Assembly: GCA_037176705.1 (NCBI GenBank)
Contig: CM073887.1
Span: 60,163,001 to 60,227,000, forward strand
DNA from: Molossus alvarezi
Taxonomy: Eukaryota > Chordata > Mammalia > Chiroptera > Molossidae
DNA: 64,000 nt
Direction: 5' to 3'
In this document: piece after piece, positions 11,490-22,136 of the stretch
Layout: every line of letters starts with the position of its first letter
Position numbering within the stretch: the first letter of the stretch is position 1
Program-made: the position numbers and the translations under genes
Notes under the pieces: model-generated
Told to the model about the DNA's origin: nothing
The model's input: the letters and a program-made list of their open reading frames with translations, nothing else
Databases searched by the model: none

Positions 11490-11700
11490 ATGAGCATTTA
11501 TTTGTTAAGCCACCAGGGTTTTCTGCTATCACATCATATACCCTCAACAACACTATGAATACATACTATTATTGTCTTATTTACAAACAGAGAAACTGAA
11601 GCATAGGGATACTGTATTAAGTAACATGTCCAAGTTCACCCAGTTAGGAAATTCAGGAGCTGGGATTCAAACCCAGGCTATCTGAGTCCATGTTTCACAA
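11490..11700 (-). repeat. MIR SINE relic
   Basis: Minus-strand MIR core: ACAGAGAAACTGAAGCATAG, AACATGTCCAAGTTCACCC and GCTGGGATTCAAACCCAGGC. Confidence 0.75.
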
Positions 11701-12011
11701 GTCTTCCAGCTGTGTAAAGACTCTAAAGAAGGTAAAATAAGTCAAGGCAAGAGATACATCAAGAATTCTCCTGCCTCCAGTTGGGCTGGTCACTCTGAGG
11801 TCATAGGTAGATAAGTGAAGGTCAAAGATAAGCTGGATGCCCTTATCATGGTCTTGCTGTTCTAAGGATTGAGCAGGTAAGTGGGCTGGGGAGGGGATGT
11901 TTGATGCAGTTTTCCAAACCAGCAAGATTAAGCCAGAAGGATCTCTAGTGCCCTTCCTGTGGGTTTCTACCTCTGCTCTTCCCAAATCCAGTGTAACTTT
12001 TCTGAAGTTAC
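11701..12011. other. Gene-free stretch
   Basis: No gene is recognised. It ends at the target site of the retroviral retrocopy. Confidence 0.4.
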
Positions 12012-12028
12012 AAGAAATAGACTTGACC

Positions 12029-12178
12029 AAACCCAGTCCTCATCTGGGGCCGAGGTTCTATATGCATTTACTCTAAGAAAATGAAATCTGCCAGATGGTT
12101 TCCAGAGCGTCTGGTTAAACAGATTGATCAAGTTAAAGGAATAACAGATAACCATATAGATAACTCCAGGGACGAAAA
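12029..12178 (+). pseudogene. ERV pol remnant: C-terminal end of integrase
   Basis: One frame is open for about 49 codons from the insert's left end to a TGA at 12186. It contains a WGRG motif and a basic, aromatic-rich segment with the look of a betaretrovirus-type integrase C-terminal domain. All catalytic parts are absent because the insert is truncated at its 5' end. It is not functional. The class assignment rests on the WGRG motif and general likeness. Confidence 0.6.
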
Positions 12179-12220
12179 TTCGCCCTGAGAGCCTTTTCCT
12201 GTTTTTTCTTTATTTCAGGA

Positions 12221-12643
12221 ATGGACCGGAAGGCTGAAATCTTACTGCAGGGATACTACTGCACCTTTGCCTGCTTGTGGAAGGAGGTTTTGGGCCTCCT
12301 CCAAACCCCAAGGAGCTCCTGAGGGCCTTATTTGGCCCCCCATGGGACTGCCTTGCAGGAACGCTTCTGCTTAAAAGAGCTTTTCGATGACCCCTTTTGG
12401 AGCGGGCTAAATGGGGTGCTGCCTTATCTTCTCCCTCTGTTGGGCCCCTTACTTGGCCTTTTACTGATTATGTCACTAGGACCTTTCCTCTTCAATAAGG
12501 TGATGGCTTCCATCAAGCAGCAGATAGATGCCATTAAGATGCAACCTATACAGGTCCACTATCATAGACTTGAAATGGCCGACAGAGAAGCTCACTCTAG
12601 CTGTGAGTCAATAAGCTATGACTATGCCCGAGATGGCAAATAG
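12221..12643 (+). pseudogene. ERV env remnant: start fragment plus transmembrane-subunit end
   Basis: An ATG at 12221, right after an acceptor-like site, opens a frame that stops after about 33 codons (TGA at 12319-12321). A second frame, open to TAG 12641-12643, carries the end of a gammaretrovirus-type envelope TM subunit: a hydrophobic anchor rich in Leu/Pro/Gly (about 12412-12500), then a basic stretch and a cytoplasmic tail with a YHRLE-like segment. The surface subunit, fusion peptide and most of the TM ectodomain are missing, so most of env was deleted before or during retrotransposition. It cannot make a working envelope. Confidence 0.7.
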
Positions 12644-12861
12644 TGAGTCTCAAAAACCTTGTCACCTTGGTGCGCTGGACTGGATAGCTAGAGACGGGCA
12701 ACTGGAACTCACACGCATCGCCAACCACCACCTAAGACAGGAACAAGGCCTTATGCTGCCTTGCTATTCCAATGACGGGTTCGGACAGGTTGGCACCGTG
12801 TGCAAGTTTCCTGACTTAAGATAGGCACAGTCCCCTCAAGGTATTATTTTGGCCTTAAAAT

Positions 12862-12877
12862 TAAAGAAAAGGGGGGC
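12862..12877 (+). other. Polypurine tract of the ERV
   Basis: TTAAAGAAAAGGGGGG stands immediately before the TGTGGGAGAC start of the LTR, where a retrovirus keeps its plus-strand primer. Confidence 0.7.
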
Positions 12878-12878
12878 C

Positions 12879-13163
12879 TGTGGGAGACTATTTGCATGGC
12901 ATCCATTTTGTTAAAATCTGCTCTGCCATCTCCTGCCCCAAGGCAGGATACCTCTGTATACAATGTTTCTGCATTCCTTTAAGTAACCATTTACTCAGCC
13001 AGTTATGCTCTGTTTATCTTTTGTTCCACCCGGGATATTTACTTGAAATTGCTTCAGGGTGGTTACTACAAACTTATCGCTTGGCAACAAATGTTCTTGT
13101 TTTTCTGCTTTTTGCCCTATCTATTGTGTGGATCTCCCCAGAATAAATGAGACTTGATCAGAG
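12879..13163 (+). repeat. ERV 3' LTR, U3-R portion
   Basis: It begins TGTGGGAGACTATTTGC after the polypurine tract and includes AATAAA at 13142-13147. It stops about 16 bases later in the A-rich tail, so U5 is absent, as expected for a copied mRNA 3' end. Confidence 0.75.
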
Positions 13164-13191
13164 AAAAGAAAAAAAAAGAAATAGACTTGAC

Positions 13192-14130
13192 ATATAAAAA
13201 ATAAATAAACTGAAGATACATATATTCATATATTCTTTCCCAAACTTAAAATACTTTTTAGAAATATCCCATTGTGTTGGGTGCAATGAAGGGTACATGA
13301 ACAAGAGTAAGATTTTACAGGGCTGGTTGGTCTTATTTCTTAGATATTTCATGAACTTTGCAGAAAGAGTGAAAGGTTTTAAGCTATGTTCAGTGGGGGA
13401 AATGAAGAGCCTGGTCCCAGCCCTTCCTCTTCCTTCATCTACACCACTGCCCTTTTCAGAAGGACTGGATCTCTCAACTCTTCTCCCCGCTTCATCTTCC
13501 TTCTCAGGCACAGTTGAAATATCTAAATGATAAACTGCTTCATCATAAAGTACACATATTTTTAGTTTTAATAGACAGTCCCAAATTACCCTGCAAAAAT
13601 CACCCCCCATTGATAAGAGTGTTCACTTCCCCAAATATATCGCCAACATTTTGAATGATAAAACTTCATATTTGCTTGTGTCCTGGAGGAAAATTATAAT
13701 TCTTGGTTATATTACTTTTAATATATTCCTGATTTCTAGTAAGGACACACATCTTTTTATAAGTTTATTGAAAATTCAAATTTCCTTGACTATAGACTTC
13801 TTGTAAAAGTATGGAGAGAAAATCATGAAAACACAAATAATAAGAAGGTTGGTGTGTAGTGTACACAACATCAATACACTGGTCAAAGGGATGATTCACA
13901 TCCTGAAACAGACGGAGTGGGACAATGTGAAATTTTATCACCCCTGCTACTCAGAATGGTGCATAATTTAACATTAATGAATTGTTTATTTCTGGAATTT
14001 TTTATTTAATAATTTCTGACTGAGGGTAACTAAAATCACAGAAAAGGAAACCATGGAGAAAGGGGACTACTGTGTTAATGTCAGACAAATCACATTCAAA
14101 AGTAAGGGTAATTACCAGGGATAAAGAAGA
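13192..14130. other. Gene-free stretch
   Basis: AT-rich DNA without recognised gene or named repeat. An ORF of 150 codons on the minus strand has no family features and looks like chance. Confidence 0.4.
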
Positions 14131-16040
14131 ATATACACCAATAATGAACACAAAGAAAGAGAAACTAAAAAAAAATCCCATTTACCATTGCAACAAAAAA
14201 AATCAAGATACCTAGAAATAAACTTAACCAAAGAAGTAAAGGACCTGTTCACAGAAAACGACAATACATTGAAAAAAGAAATAGAGGATGATATAAAAAA
14301 GTGGAAGCATATACCTTGTTCATGGATTGGAAGAATTAACATCATTAAAATGTCCATACTACCCAGTACAATCTATAGATTCAATGCAATTCCCATTAAA
14401 ATACCAACAACATATTTCACAGCACTAGAACAAATACTCTAAAAGTTTATATGGAACCCAAAAAGACCCCGAATAGCCACAGCAATCTTGAAAAAGAAGA
14501 ATAAAGTAGGAGAGATCATAATACCAGATATCAGGTTAAACTTCAAAGCCACTGTAATCAGAACAGCCTGGTACTGGCACAAGAACAGACCTATAGATCA
14601 ATGGAACAGAACAGAGAACTCAGAGGTTGACCCAAGACATTATGCTCAATTAATATTTGACAAAGATGGTAAGAATATACAATAAAGTAAAGACGATCTT
14701 TTTGTGTGTGTGTGTGGTACGTGCCCCTAGCAGGAACCAAACTCAGGACTCTCTGGTCTGCAGGTCAACACTCAACCGCTGAGCCAAACTGGCCAGGGCA
14801 AGACAATCTTTTTAATAAATAGTGTTGGGAATACTGGACATCTACATGAAAAAAAAATGAAACTAGACCACCAACTTACACCATATACAAGAATAAACTC
14901 AAAATGGATAAAATAGTTAAATATGATTCGTGAATCCATAAAAATCCTAGAAGAAAATGTAGGCAACAAAATCTCAGACATTACACACAGCAGAATTTTC
15001 ACTGATACGATGCCTAAAGCAAGAGAAAAAAAGGTAGAAATGAACACATGGAACTACATCACACTAAAAAGCTTCTGCACAGCAAAATAAACAAGCATCA
15101 AAATGGAAAGGGAACCCACTATATGGGAGAGCATAATTTCCAATGATACATCACATAAGGGGTTAATTTCCAAAATATATGGAATACTCATACAACTCAA
15201 CAAAAGGAAGACAAAGAATCCAACTAAAAAATAGGCAAAGGACCCAAATAGACATCTCTCCAAACAAGACATACAAATGGCCAAGAGACATATAAAAAAA
15301 ATGCTCAACATCACTAATCATCAGAGAGATGCAAATAAAAACAATTTTGAGGTATCACCTCATACCTGCCAGAATGGCCGCCATCAACAAATCATCAAAC
15401 AAGTGCTGGCGAGGGTGTGGAGAAAAGGGGACTCTAGTACACTACTGGTATGAATGCAGACTGGTGCAGCCACTATGAAAAACTATATGGTGTTTTCTCA
15501 AAAAATTAAAAATTGAACTGCCATTTGACCCAGTGATTTCACTTCTAGGAATATATCCTAAGGAGCCTGAAACACCAATCAGAAAGAATATATGCACCCT
15601 TATGTTCATAGCAGCACTATTTACAATTGCTAAGATCTGGAAACAGCCCAATGTCCATTAATAGATGAGTGGATAAAAAAGCTGTGGTACATATGCACAA
15701 TGGAGTACTACATGGAGACAACATGGAAGGACCCGGAGAGAATTATGCTAAGAGAAATAAACCAGTCAGGGAAAGACAAGTATCACATGATTCACTTATT
15801 TGTGGACTACAATGAACAAAATGAGCTGATGAACAAAATAGACCCAGAGACAGAGAAGTAAGGTTCAGAATGACAAATTTCAGAGGAGGGTGTCAGGGGG
15901 AGGGAAGAGATAAACCGAAGAATTTATGCATGTAAGCATAACCAATGGACATAGACAACAAAGCTGGGGTGGGGGAGGGTGTCAAGGTGGGGAAAAGGAG
16001 AAACATCTGTAACAAAAATTAATTAATTAAAAACAAAGGA
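14131..16040 (+). mobile_element. LINE-1, 5'-truncated, decayed
   Basis: It starts inside ORF2 at the point matching about 38360 of the complete L1 below and runs to a 3'UTR and A/T tail. ORF2 is broken by many stops and small deletions. A reversed Ves fragment interrupts it at 14704-14800. Confidence 0.9.
14704..14800 (-). mobile_element. Ves SINE, 97-bp truncated copy inside L1
   Basis: On the minus strand it begins CCCTGGCCAGTTTGGCTCAG and ends in the GTGTGTG stretch. The L1 target AGAC(G/A)ATCTTTTT is repeated at 14691-14703 and 14801-14813. Only the tRNA-like head is present. Confidence 0.85.
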
Positions 16041-16890
16041 GAACACTTTATAATGAATTTTTAGATGAATTCATTCCTCAATCCCATTCACGTTAATCCC
16101 GGACTCTTCCATGGCGTGTATGCCAAACCAATAGCTAGGGGGTGCTAGCATTTCAAAATCAAATAGGTCGGTTCCAAGATTCTCCACAAGCATATTTCAC
16201 CACTGGGAATTCTGCCATTTCTAGGACTCTGGAGGAAAGTTCTCCCTAGAATAAGTGCCTCAGAGATCAGGGTTTCACCACCCAGGATCAGCAGAAATGG
16301 AGGAAAAGGAAAAAGAAAGAACTGTTGAGTGTTGTTTGCTTTTAAGAGGCCACATCTAGCAGTGGTTCCCTCGATGGCAGACAATTATTTGGCATCTGGG
16401 TCTCTAAGAAGGCACTCAGGGATCAGCCCAGGGCACAGGGATTGGGATATTAGTGCTCAAGTTCATTCCTGAAGTACTGCACACCTACCTTCCTATCACT
16501 CAAAGCCCCAGACTCCATTCTGCATGCAACCCAGCTCACCACTCAACATACATCTCCAGATCCAGAAAGCAGAATTATATGGGCCATCCTGCACTTAGTG
16601 ACTGAGATCATAGCTCACCTGGCAGATGAGTGGGGAGACAGGTAAACAGATGGAAGCAGAAATAAAGAGCAGGAGTTCTGGAGTCAATGAAACCTGCTGT
16701 ATGACCGTGGGCAAGTGACTTTGCCTCATTGAGCCCTCAATAGTTAGTCTTCATAGTGTATAAATGGAACCAGAAAATCTTTATATATGTAAGCCATGCT
16801 GGCTCCAATATTGTAACCTTTAATAAGATTGGGTTTTGGAACCCAAAACACCTGAGCCCCAAAGTCTTCTTCTAAAGAATAGGAGTAATG
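16041..16890. other. Gene-free stretch with a MIR fragment
   Basis: A MIR fragment (plus strand) lies at about 16670-16745 (TTCTGGAGTCAATGAAACC, GTGGGCAAGTGACTTTGCC). The remainder is unassigned. Confidence 0.5.
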
Positions 16891-16892
16891 CT

Positions 16893-17058
16893 CTGGCCAG
16901 TGTGGCTGTGGATAGAGTGCCAGCTTGCGCACCTTAGGGTTGCAGGTTCAATTCCTGGTCAAGAGTGTGTACCTGGGTTGCAGGTTCGATCTCTGGCCCG
17001 GTAGGGGTGCAAGCAGGAGGCAACCAGTCGATGTGTCTCTCACGTCAATGTTTCTCTA

Positions 17059-17098
<40 letters not shown>

Positions 17099-17210
17099 AT
17101 CTATCTATCTATCTATCTATCTATCATCTATCTAACTCCCCCACCCCATAGACTCTCTCTAAAAATCAATGGACAAAATATCCTAATGGCGAAATAAATA
17201 AAAGAATGGA
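16893..17210 (+). mobile_element. Ves SINE with internal (CTAT)n expansion
   Basis: The head (GCTCTGGCCAGTGTGGCTG), two GGGTTGCAGGTTCGAT-type box segments and the tail AAAATCAATGGACAAAATAT are present. The CT-rich middle has been replaced by a tetranucleotide array at 17055-17134. Confidence 0.88.
17055..17134 (+). repeat. (CTAT)n microsatellite
   Basis: About 19 tetranucleotide units with two interrupting CATC steps, inside the Ves copy. Confidence 0.97.
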
Positions 17211-17900
17211 GAAGGAACTTTGGGTGCAAAGGCAGAGAAATGTGTGAAAGGAATGTTGTGTTGGGGTAGGACTCTTTCTTCTCATTGGAGTTTGGGTTTT
17301 GTGGAGATGGGACAACTATAAGAGAAGAGGAGGAGGACTTGGGAGGCCATCAATGGCTTTAAGTTGATTTTTCTGCAGCCGGAGGTCAGGTTTGATTTAC
17401 ATCCTCACAGGGTGAGTTTCCCAGTTTGGACACTGCAGGGCGCTAGTAGATCATTGCATCAGTTGGTTTTCTAATAAATAGTCTCAGAAATTGTTCGAAA
17501 CTAGGAAAATAAAAATAAAAACCACAGTCTGTTGTTTGAAAATATACAAATAAGGCTGATAAATCAAAATCAAATGGTCCAATGAAATCTTTTCTAAAGC
17601 TAACATAATGTCAACTTTATACATTGTTGGCTTTAACATTTACCCAAAACGTTATTATGTTGAAAAGTTATCTGTGGCTTAGATGTTCTCTATTTGCAAG
17701 AATTTCTGTAGCTGCACAATTAGTAAATGACTTTTTCATGGCACCAAAAAAAAAGTCAAAAGAAAAGGTATAACCATTCTTTCTACTTTCTTTTAAGCAG
17801 AGAAAGAAATAGGTATAATGTGGGTGCTTTATGATATGTTTGCTGTGAGGCAGGGCAGGACCACCAAGAGTGCAGGTGCTCAGGGATGCTCATCCAGCCT
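17211..17900. other. Gene-free stretch
   Basis: No gene or named repeat is recognised. AT content rises toward the right. Confidence 0.4.
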
Positions 17901-17919
17901 CCTGCCTTCGAAAATACTG

Positions 17920-18240
17920 CTTCTTTGGTGTGAATCACTTCCCTTCCCACTTTGGCCAACTAAACTTCCATTCATTCTTCATGTGTCATCTCAGTGTCAC
18001 CTCTTCAACCTTCTCTGACCACAAATTGGGCTTCCATTACCCTCTCTCTTAGCATCACATGCTTCACAGCCCATCTCATATTATAATCATAGATTTATGA
18101 TTTGTGCGAATCTGGATTTCTGTCTGTCTTCTCCACTCAACTGTGAGCTGAGGGAGGGGCAAGATGCTTTCTTCACCTGGCCCAGAGCTTGGTACATAGT
18201 AGTTGCTTAATAACAATCAAATGAATGAATGAACAAACAG
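17920..18240 (+). repeat. L2 LINE 3' end
   Basis: Typical L2 3' wording: ACCTCTTCAACCTTCTCTGAC, CTCCACTCAACTGTGAGCTG, CAGAGCTTGGTACATAGTAG and a terminal AATGAATGAATGAAC repeat. Confidence 0.75.
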
Positions 18241-19080
18241 GTACATGAGCATGTAGGCATGTTCTTGTACAATCTTTTCACCCAATTCAAAATTCATATG
18301 ATTCCATTACAAAAGTGTGAATAGTGGCTCACATGGTCCGCTTTGAAACTCCTACTTATTGTTTCAACAACAGTGCTTGCCCTCCTGCCAGTCCTCTGTG
18401 CCCAGCTCCATGCTGAGCAGTGTTGGAGAAGCAGAGAAAGCTCCATTCAAGACCCTGACCTTGAGAAGTTCCAGTCGGGGTGGGAGCACAGAACTGGACA
18501 TAGACACTCCCGGCCCAAATATTTAGAGATGGGCCAAAGCAAGGGTGTCAGGGTTGGTTAGCAGAGAAGGGAAAATGTCTTGAAGAAAAGAATAGCCTTG
18601 GACTTGACCTGAAGAGCAGAGTATGAGAAATCATACTAGTCTGGAGGGATGGGAGCACTCCTAGCAGAGAGACTGCATGTATAAATATCCTGAGGCTTGA
18701 GAAAGCACCATTTTAAGATAGAGGGGATATGGGAACTAACTACAGAGGGGACTGGCAAGGTCAACTGAAGCCATGTTGTAAATGACCCTGATACCAAGCA
18801 AGTGAGGTTGGACTACATCCCACAGCAAGAGAATAGATCAGCATCAGCTGTTGTCGAAGTGGGGCAGGCAGAGCAGGCAAGTTGTTCCAGTGAGAGAGAC
18901 TCAGGGCCATCAGTAAAACAGTGGAGCAGGTTGTACACCACCCCAACCTCATGGGGGCGCCATTCACACAGACTACAATGAGAAGGGTGCTCTCTCTCAC
19001 ACACGAATTATGCCATATAGTGGCATTTTATGTAAGGAGAAAACCGAAGAACATACTTTCAAGTTCATTTTTACCTTCCA
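18241..19080. other. Gene-free stretch
   Basis: No supported gene. A 72-codon ORF at 18343 begins with a hydrophobic run resembling a signal peptide, but it lacks any family feature and ends in ordinary intergenic sequence. Confidence 0.4.
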
Positions 19081-19084
19081 AAAA

Positions 19085-19910
19085 CTTTTAAAAATAGTAA
19101 TTAGAGAATCGATAAAAGACTTGAACATTTGAACACCTTACCAAAAAGGATATACAGATGACAAAGAAACAAATTAGACGGTGTTCGACATTAGCCATTA
19201 GGGAAATGCAAATTAGAGTCATGATGCGATATCATGACACACCTATTATAATGATTAAAAAGCTCTGACAATACCAAGTGCTGTCAAGGGTGCAGAGCAA
19301 GCCGGGTTCTCATACGTTGGTGAGGATGCAAAATGGTGTGGCCAGTCTGGAAAACGGCTTGAGAGTTTCTTACAAGTTAAACATACACTTCATATAAACT
19401 AGTAATCTCATTCCTGGGTATTTACCCTGGAGAAATGGAAATATGTTTCTAGCCAAAACCTGGAAACAACCCATATTTCTTCAACTACAAAATGTCTGAA
19501 GAAACAGTGGTCCATCCATATGGTGGAATAATACTCAAAAATGAAAAGGAATGAACTGTTGACACAGACAACCTGGATGGTCCTCAAGAGTACTGTGCTG
19601 AGTATAAGAAGCCAATCTCAAAAGGTAGTATACTATAGGCTATGGTTTATATAACATTCTCGAAATGACAGAATCATGGGGGTTATGTTAACCAGATTAA
19701 TGTTCCAAGGTTAGGGAAGGGGAGTGACTACAAAGGGGCAACAGAAGGAAATTTTGGGGTGATGAAACAGTTCTGTTTCCTGATTGTAGTGGTGGTTACG
19801 TGAATTTACACAAGTAACAAAATTTCATAGAACATTGCAAAGCAGCTGAATACATGTAAAAATTGGTGAACTCCAAATAAGGTCTTTAGTTAACAGTATT
19901 GTTCCAAAGT
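19085..19910 (+). mobile_element. Old LINE-1 (L1M-like) ORF2 3' end
   Basis: Diverged L1 wording: GGAAATGCAAATTAGAGTC, GTTGGTGAGGATGCAAAATG, AATCTCATTCCTGGGTATTT and TTACTCAA-type blocks. No open frame survives. Confidence 0.75.
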
Positions 19911-19924
19911 CAATGCGCTGGTTT

Positions 19925-20048
19925 TTATAATTATACTATAAATATATAATTATATATGATATTTATATATAAATATGAAATATATAATTATATATAAGAT
20001 ATATTATATAACATATAATTATATACCTTATATATAATTATATATTGT
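19925..20048. repeat. AT-rich, partly palindromic tract
   Basis: 124 bases that are almost entirely A and T, built from ATAATTATAT / ATATAATTAT blocks in both orientations, so many short hairpins are possible. Confidence 0.9.
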
Positions 20049-20165
20049 AAGATGTTTTAATTGGGGGAGGCTGAGTGAAGGATCCATGAGACTTCTCTGT
20101 ACTGTGTTTGCAACTTCTATGTGGGTCTAAAATTATTTCAAAATTAAATGTTGTTTGGTTTTTTT

Positions 20166-20400
20166 AATCCTCACTCAAGGACATTTTTTCATTTTTTGTT
20201 CAGATAGAGCAGGAGGGAAAGAAAGGAAGAGAGAGAAACATTGACGCAAAAGGGACACATCGAGTGGCTGCCTCCCGCACGACCCAACCAGGGCCAGGGA
20301 CAAACTGAACCAAGGCACACGCCCCTAGCGGGAACTGAACCCAGGTCTCTCTGGACCACAGGCTGACACTCTAACTGCTGAGCCAAACCAGCCAGAGCAA
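20166..20400 (-). mobile_element. Ves SINE, full length, reverse
   Basis: On the plus strand it runs from AATCCTCACTCAAGG (tail) through the GA-rich block to GCCAAACCAGCCAGAGC (head), about 235 bp. Confidence 0.92.
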
Positions 20401-20405
20401 AATTT

Positions 20406-20600
20406 AAGAAGAAGAAGGAGAAGGAGGAAAAGGAGGAGGAGGAGGAGGAGGAGGAGGAGGAGGAGGAGGAGGAAGAGAAGGAGAAGGAGAAGGAGAAGGA
20501 GAAGGAGAAGGAGAAGGAGAAGGAGAAGGAGAGGAAGAGGAAGAGGAAGAGGAAGAAGAAGAAGAAGAAGAAGAAGAAGAAGAAGAAGAAGAAGAAGGGA
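20406..20600 (+). repeat. 195-nt pure purine tract (GAA/GGA)n
   Basis: Not a single C or T in 195 bases. The units change in order: GAAGGA, GGA, GAAGGA, GGAAGA, GAA. It lies between a reversed Ves copy and the 5' end of a long L1. Homopurine mirror-like DNA of this length can adopt triplex (H-DNA). Long ORFs read from it on either strand encode only Ser/Pro/Leu runs and are not genes. Confidence 0.97.
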
Positions 20601-21345
20601 TGGCGGCCGGCAGGACCGGAGGGAAGATGAGTGTGTGAGAGAATGTGAGTGGACGTGAAGGTGGACGGCCAAACTCCTGCAGTGCAGAGACACGAAGCAG
20701 AAGGTTCCTGTGCTGTGGACAGGAGCAGCCGTCTACTGCGGTAAGCAGCTCTTCAGGGCACTTCTCCCTGCGCCGGGAGGAGGTTCCACCATTTTGGAAG
20801 ATCCCAGGTCTTCCCTGGGAGGAGGCAGGGGGAGCGGCTAGGGCCCAGCAACCTGAGCCCACCAGCGCACCTGGCACCATTGGGCCAGTGGACACCCTGT
20901 ATCAACACAGACTGGTGCACAGTAGTGGAGCTGCCAAGGTGCCAGTCGTGGAAGCTGTTGACAGCCGGGAGCCCAGCACCATCCCCCGTAGCAGCAGCCC
21001 AATCAGAGTCAAGATATACCCCCAGCAACAGAGGCTGGGGAGCAGACATCCATCCCCAGGCAACAGAAGCACAGACCAGTGGCTGACACCCATCCCCAAA
21101 AACTACAGCAAAAGCTGAGCAGGATTTGAGCTCCACTGGGCAGCAGCACTCCCCAGCCACCAGTGGCAGGACCTGGGGCTCCACAGAGGCCTGTGCGATC
21201 CAGCAACTCACAAGTGCAGTGGGAAGCTGGAGCCCGAGAGGGACTGCTGTGATTCAGCTGCCTGCCCGCAGGACCTGCAGGGTGCTGGGGCACCAGAGAG
21301 GCCTGTACAACCCAGCTGCGCACAGTATAGGCTTAGAGGATGTGA
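20598..21345 (+). promoter_or_regulatory. Extra distal L1 5'UTR module
   Basis: About 750 bp of GC-rich sequence with no counterpart in the other full-length L1. Two related segments around 21161-21216 and 21266-21326 (both with GCAGGACCTG and AGAGGCCTGT or its variant) indicate an internal repeat with a period of about 100 bp, as in monomer-type L1 promoters. It could instead be an unrelated upstream sequence. Confidence 0.55.
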
Positions 21346-22136
21346 AAATGCAGGCGGAGTGAATGGAAGCTACACAGACCATCTCCCAAGACAAAATAGA
21401 AATTACAACTAAAATAAAGACAAATCCTCAGGAAAAAGCAACAGAAAAGCAGCAGGCCAGGGCTATATAACCAGGGACACTGGTAGGATCTGCAGAGGTG
21501 TGAGAGGGTGGTGGGATAGGAGCCCACGGACAGCAGCAATCTTAGCTATGAACACCGCCCTTGGGGAATAAAGACCAAGCCTGCTCACAAGTGCAGAGAG
21601 CTGGAACAGAGCGCTAAAATAGCCACAGTCACTCACTTGGGGGCTACGGCAGAGGGAGGGCAGACTGGGCTGGAACTCTGTGGGGACACCTGGGATTTGG
21701 AGGGCACTCAGTTTTTGCTGAGTTGTGGCCACAAAGGATGGTGGCCAGTGTGCTCCTTCCCAGAGCTGTGGGGGAAAGCAGCAGCCCTCCCCCACTCGAA
21801 GATTCTGCCTTTGCCAGGTGAGGCAAAGAAATGCAAATTGAGGCTCATTAACAACAAGCATCTATCCCACCCTCTGGAAATCTTCTTATGCAGAACACTA
21901 GGGCTACATTCCAAGGCCCTGAGTAACTGAGACAACTAGCCTCCAGGAAAAAGCTAGAGGATAACTGAACCTTTCCTGGGATTGCAAATATAACCAGGAA
22001 AGTGAGACTTGACAGTGGTGTTTAACGTGGGCCCACCCAGGTTCATCCAAACCCAGTAGAAGGAGCCACAAACAGCAGAAAACCAACACCCACAGGGAAA
22101 ATTTGGCAGGCTCCAAAACCCACTGAGATAGCTAAA

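Larger units (their letters stand above)
12028..13175 (+). mobile_element. Retroposed 3' transcript of an endogenous retrovirus
   Basis: A 1.15-kb insert lies between perfect 16-bp direct repeats AAGAAATAGACTTGAC (12012-12027 and 13176-13191) and ends in an A-rich tail (13164-13175) about 16 bases after AATAAA (13142-13147). In order it holds the C-terminal end of a pol/integrase reading frame (about 12028-12175), a splice-acceptor-like TTTTTTCTTTATTTCAG (ending 12218), a short disrupted env start, the env transmembrane end (to 12643), a purine tract and the U3-R part of an LTR (from 12879). The long target duplication, poly(A) and lack of a 5' LTR show L1-mediated copying of a polyadenylated, 5'-truncated retroviral RNA rather than provirus integration. 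Confidence 0.85.

Noticed and set aside
17055..17134. Regular short repeats as a possible CRISPR array
   Set aside because: These are tetranucleotide microsatellites without spacers, in a mammalian genome.
20404..20895. Long minus-strand ORF rich in Ser, Pro and Leu
   Set aside because: It is a translation of the GAA/GGA purine tract and L1 leader, with no domains or gene context.
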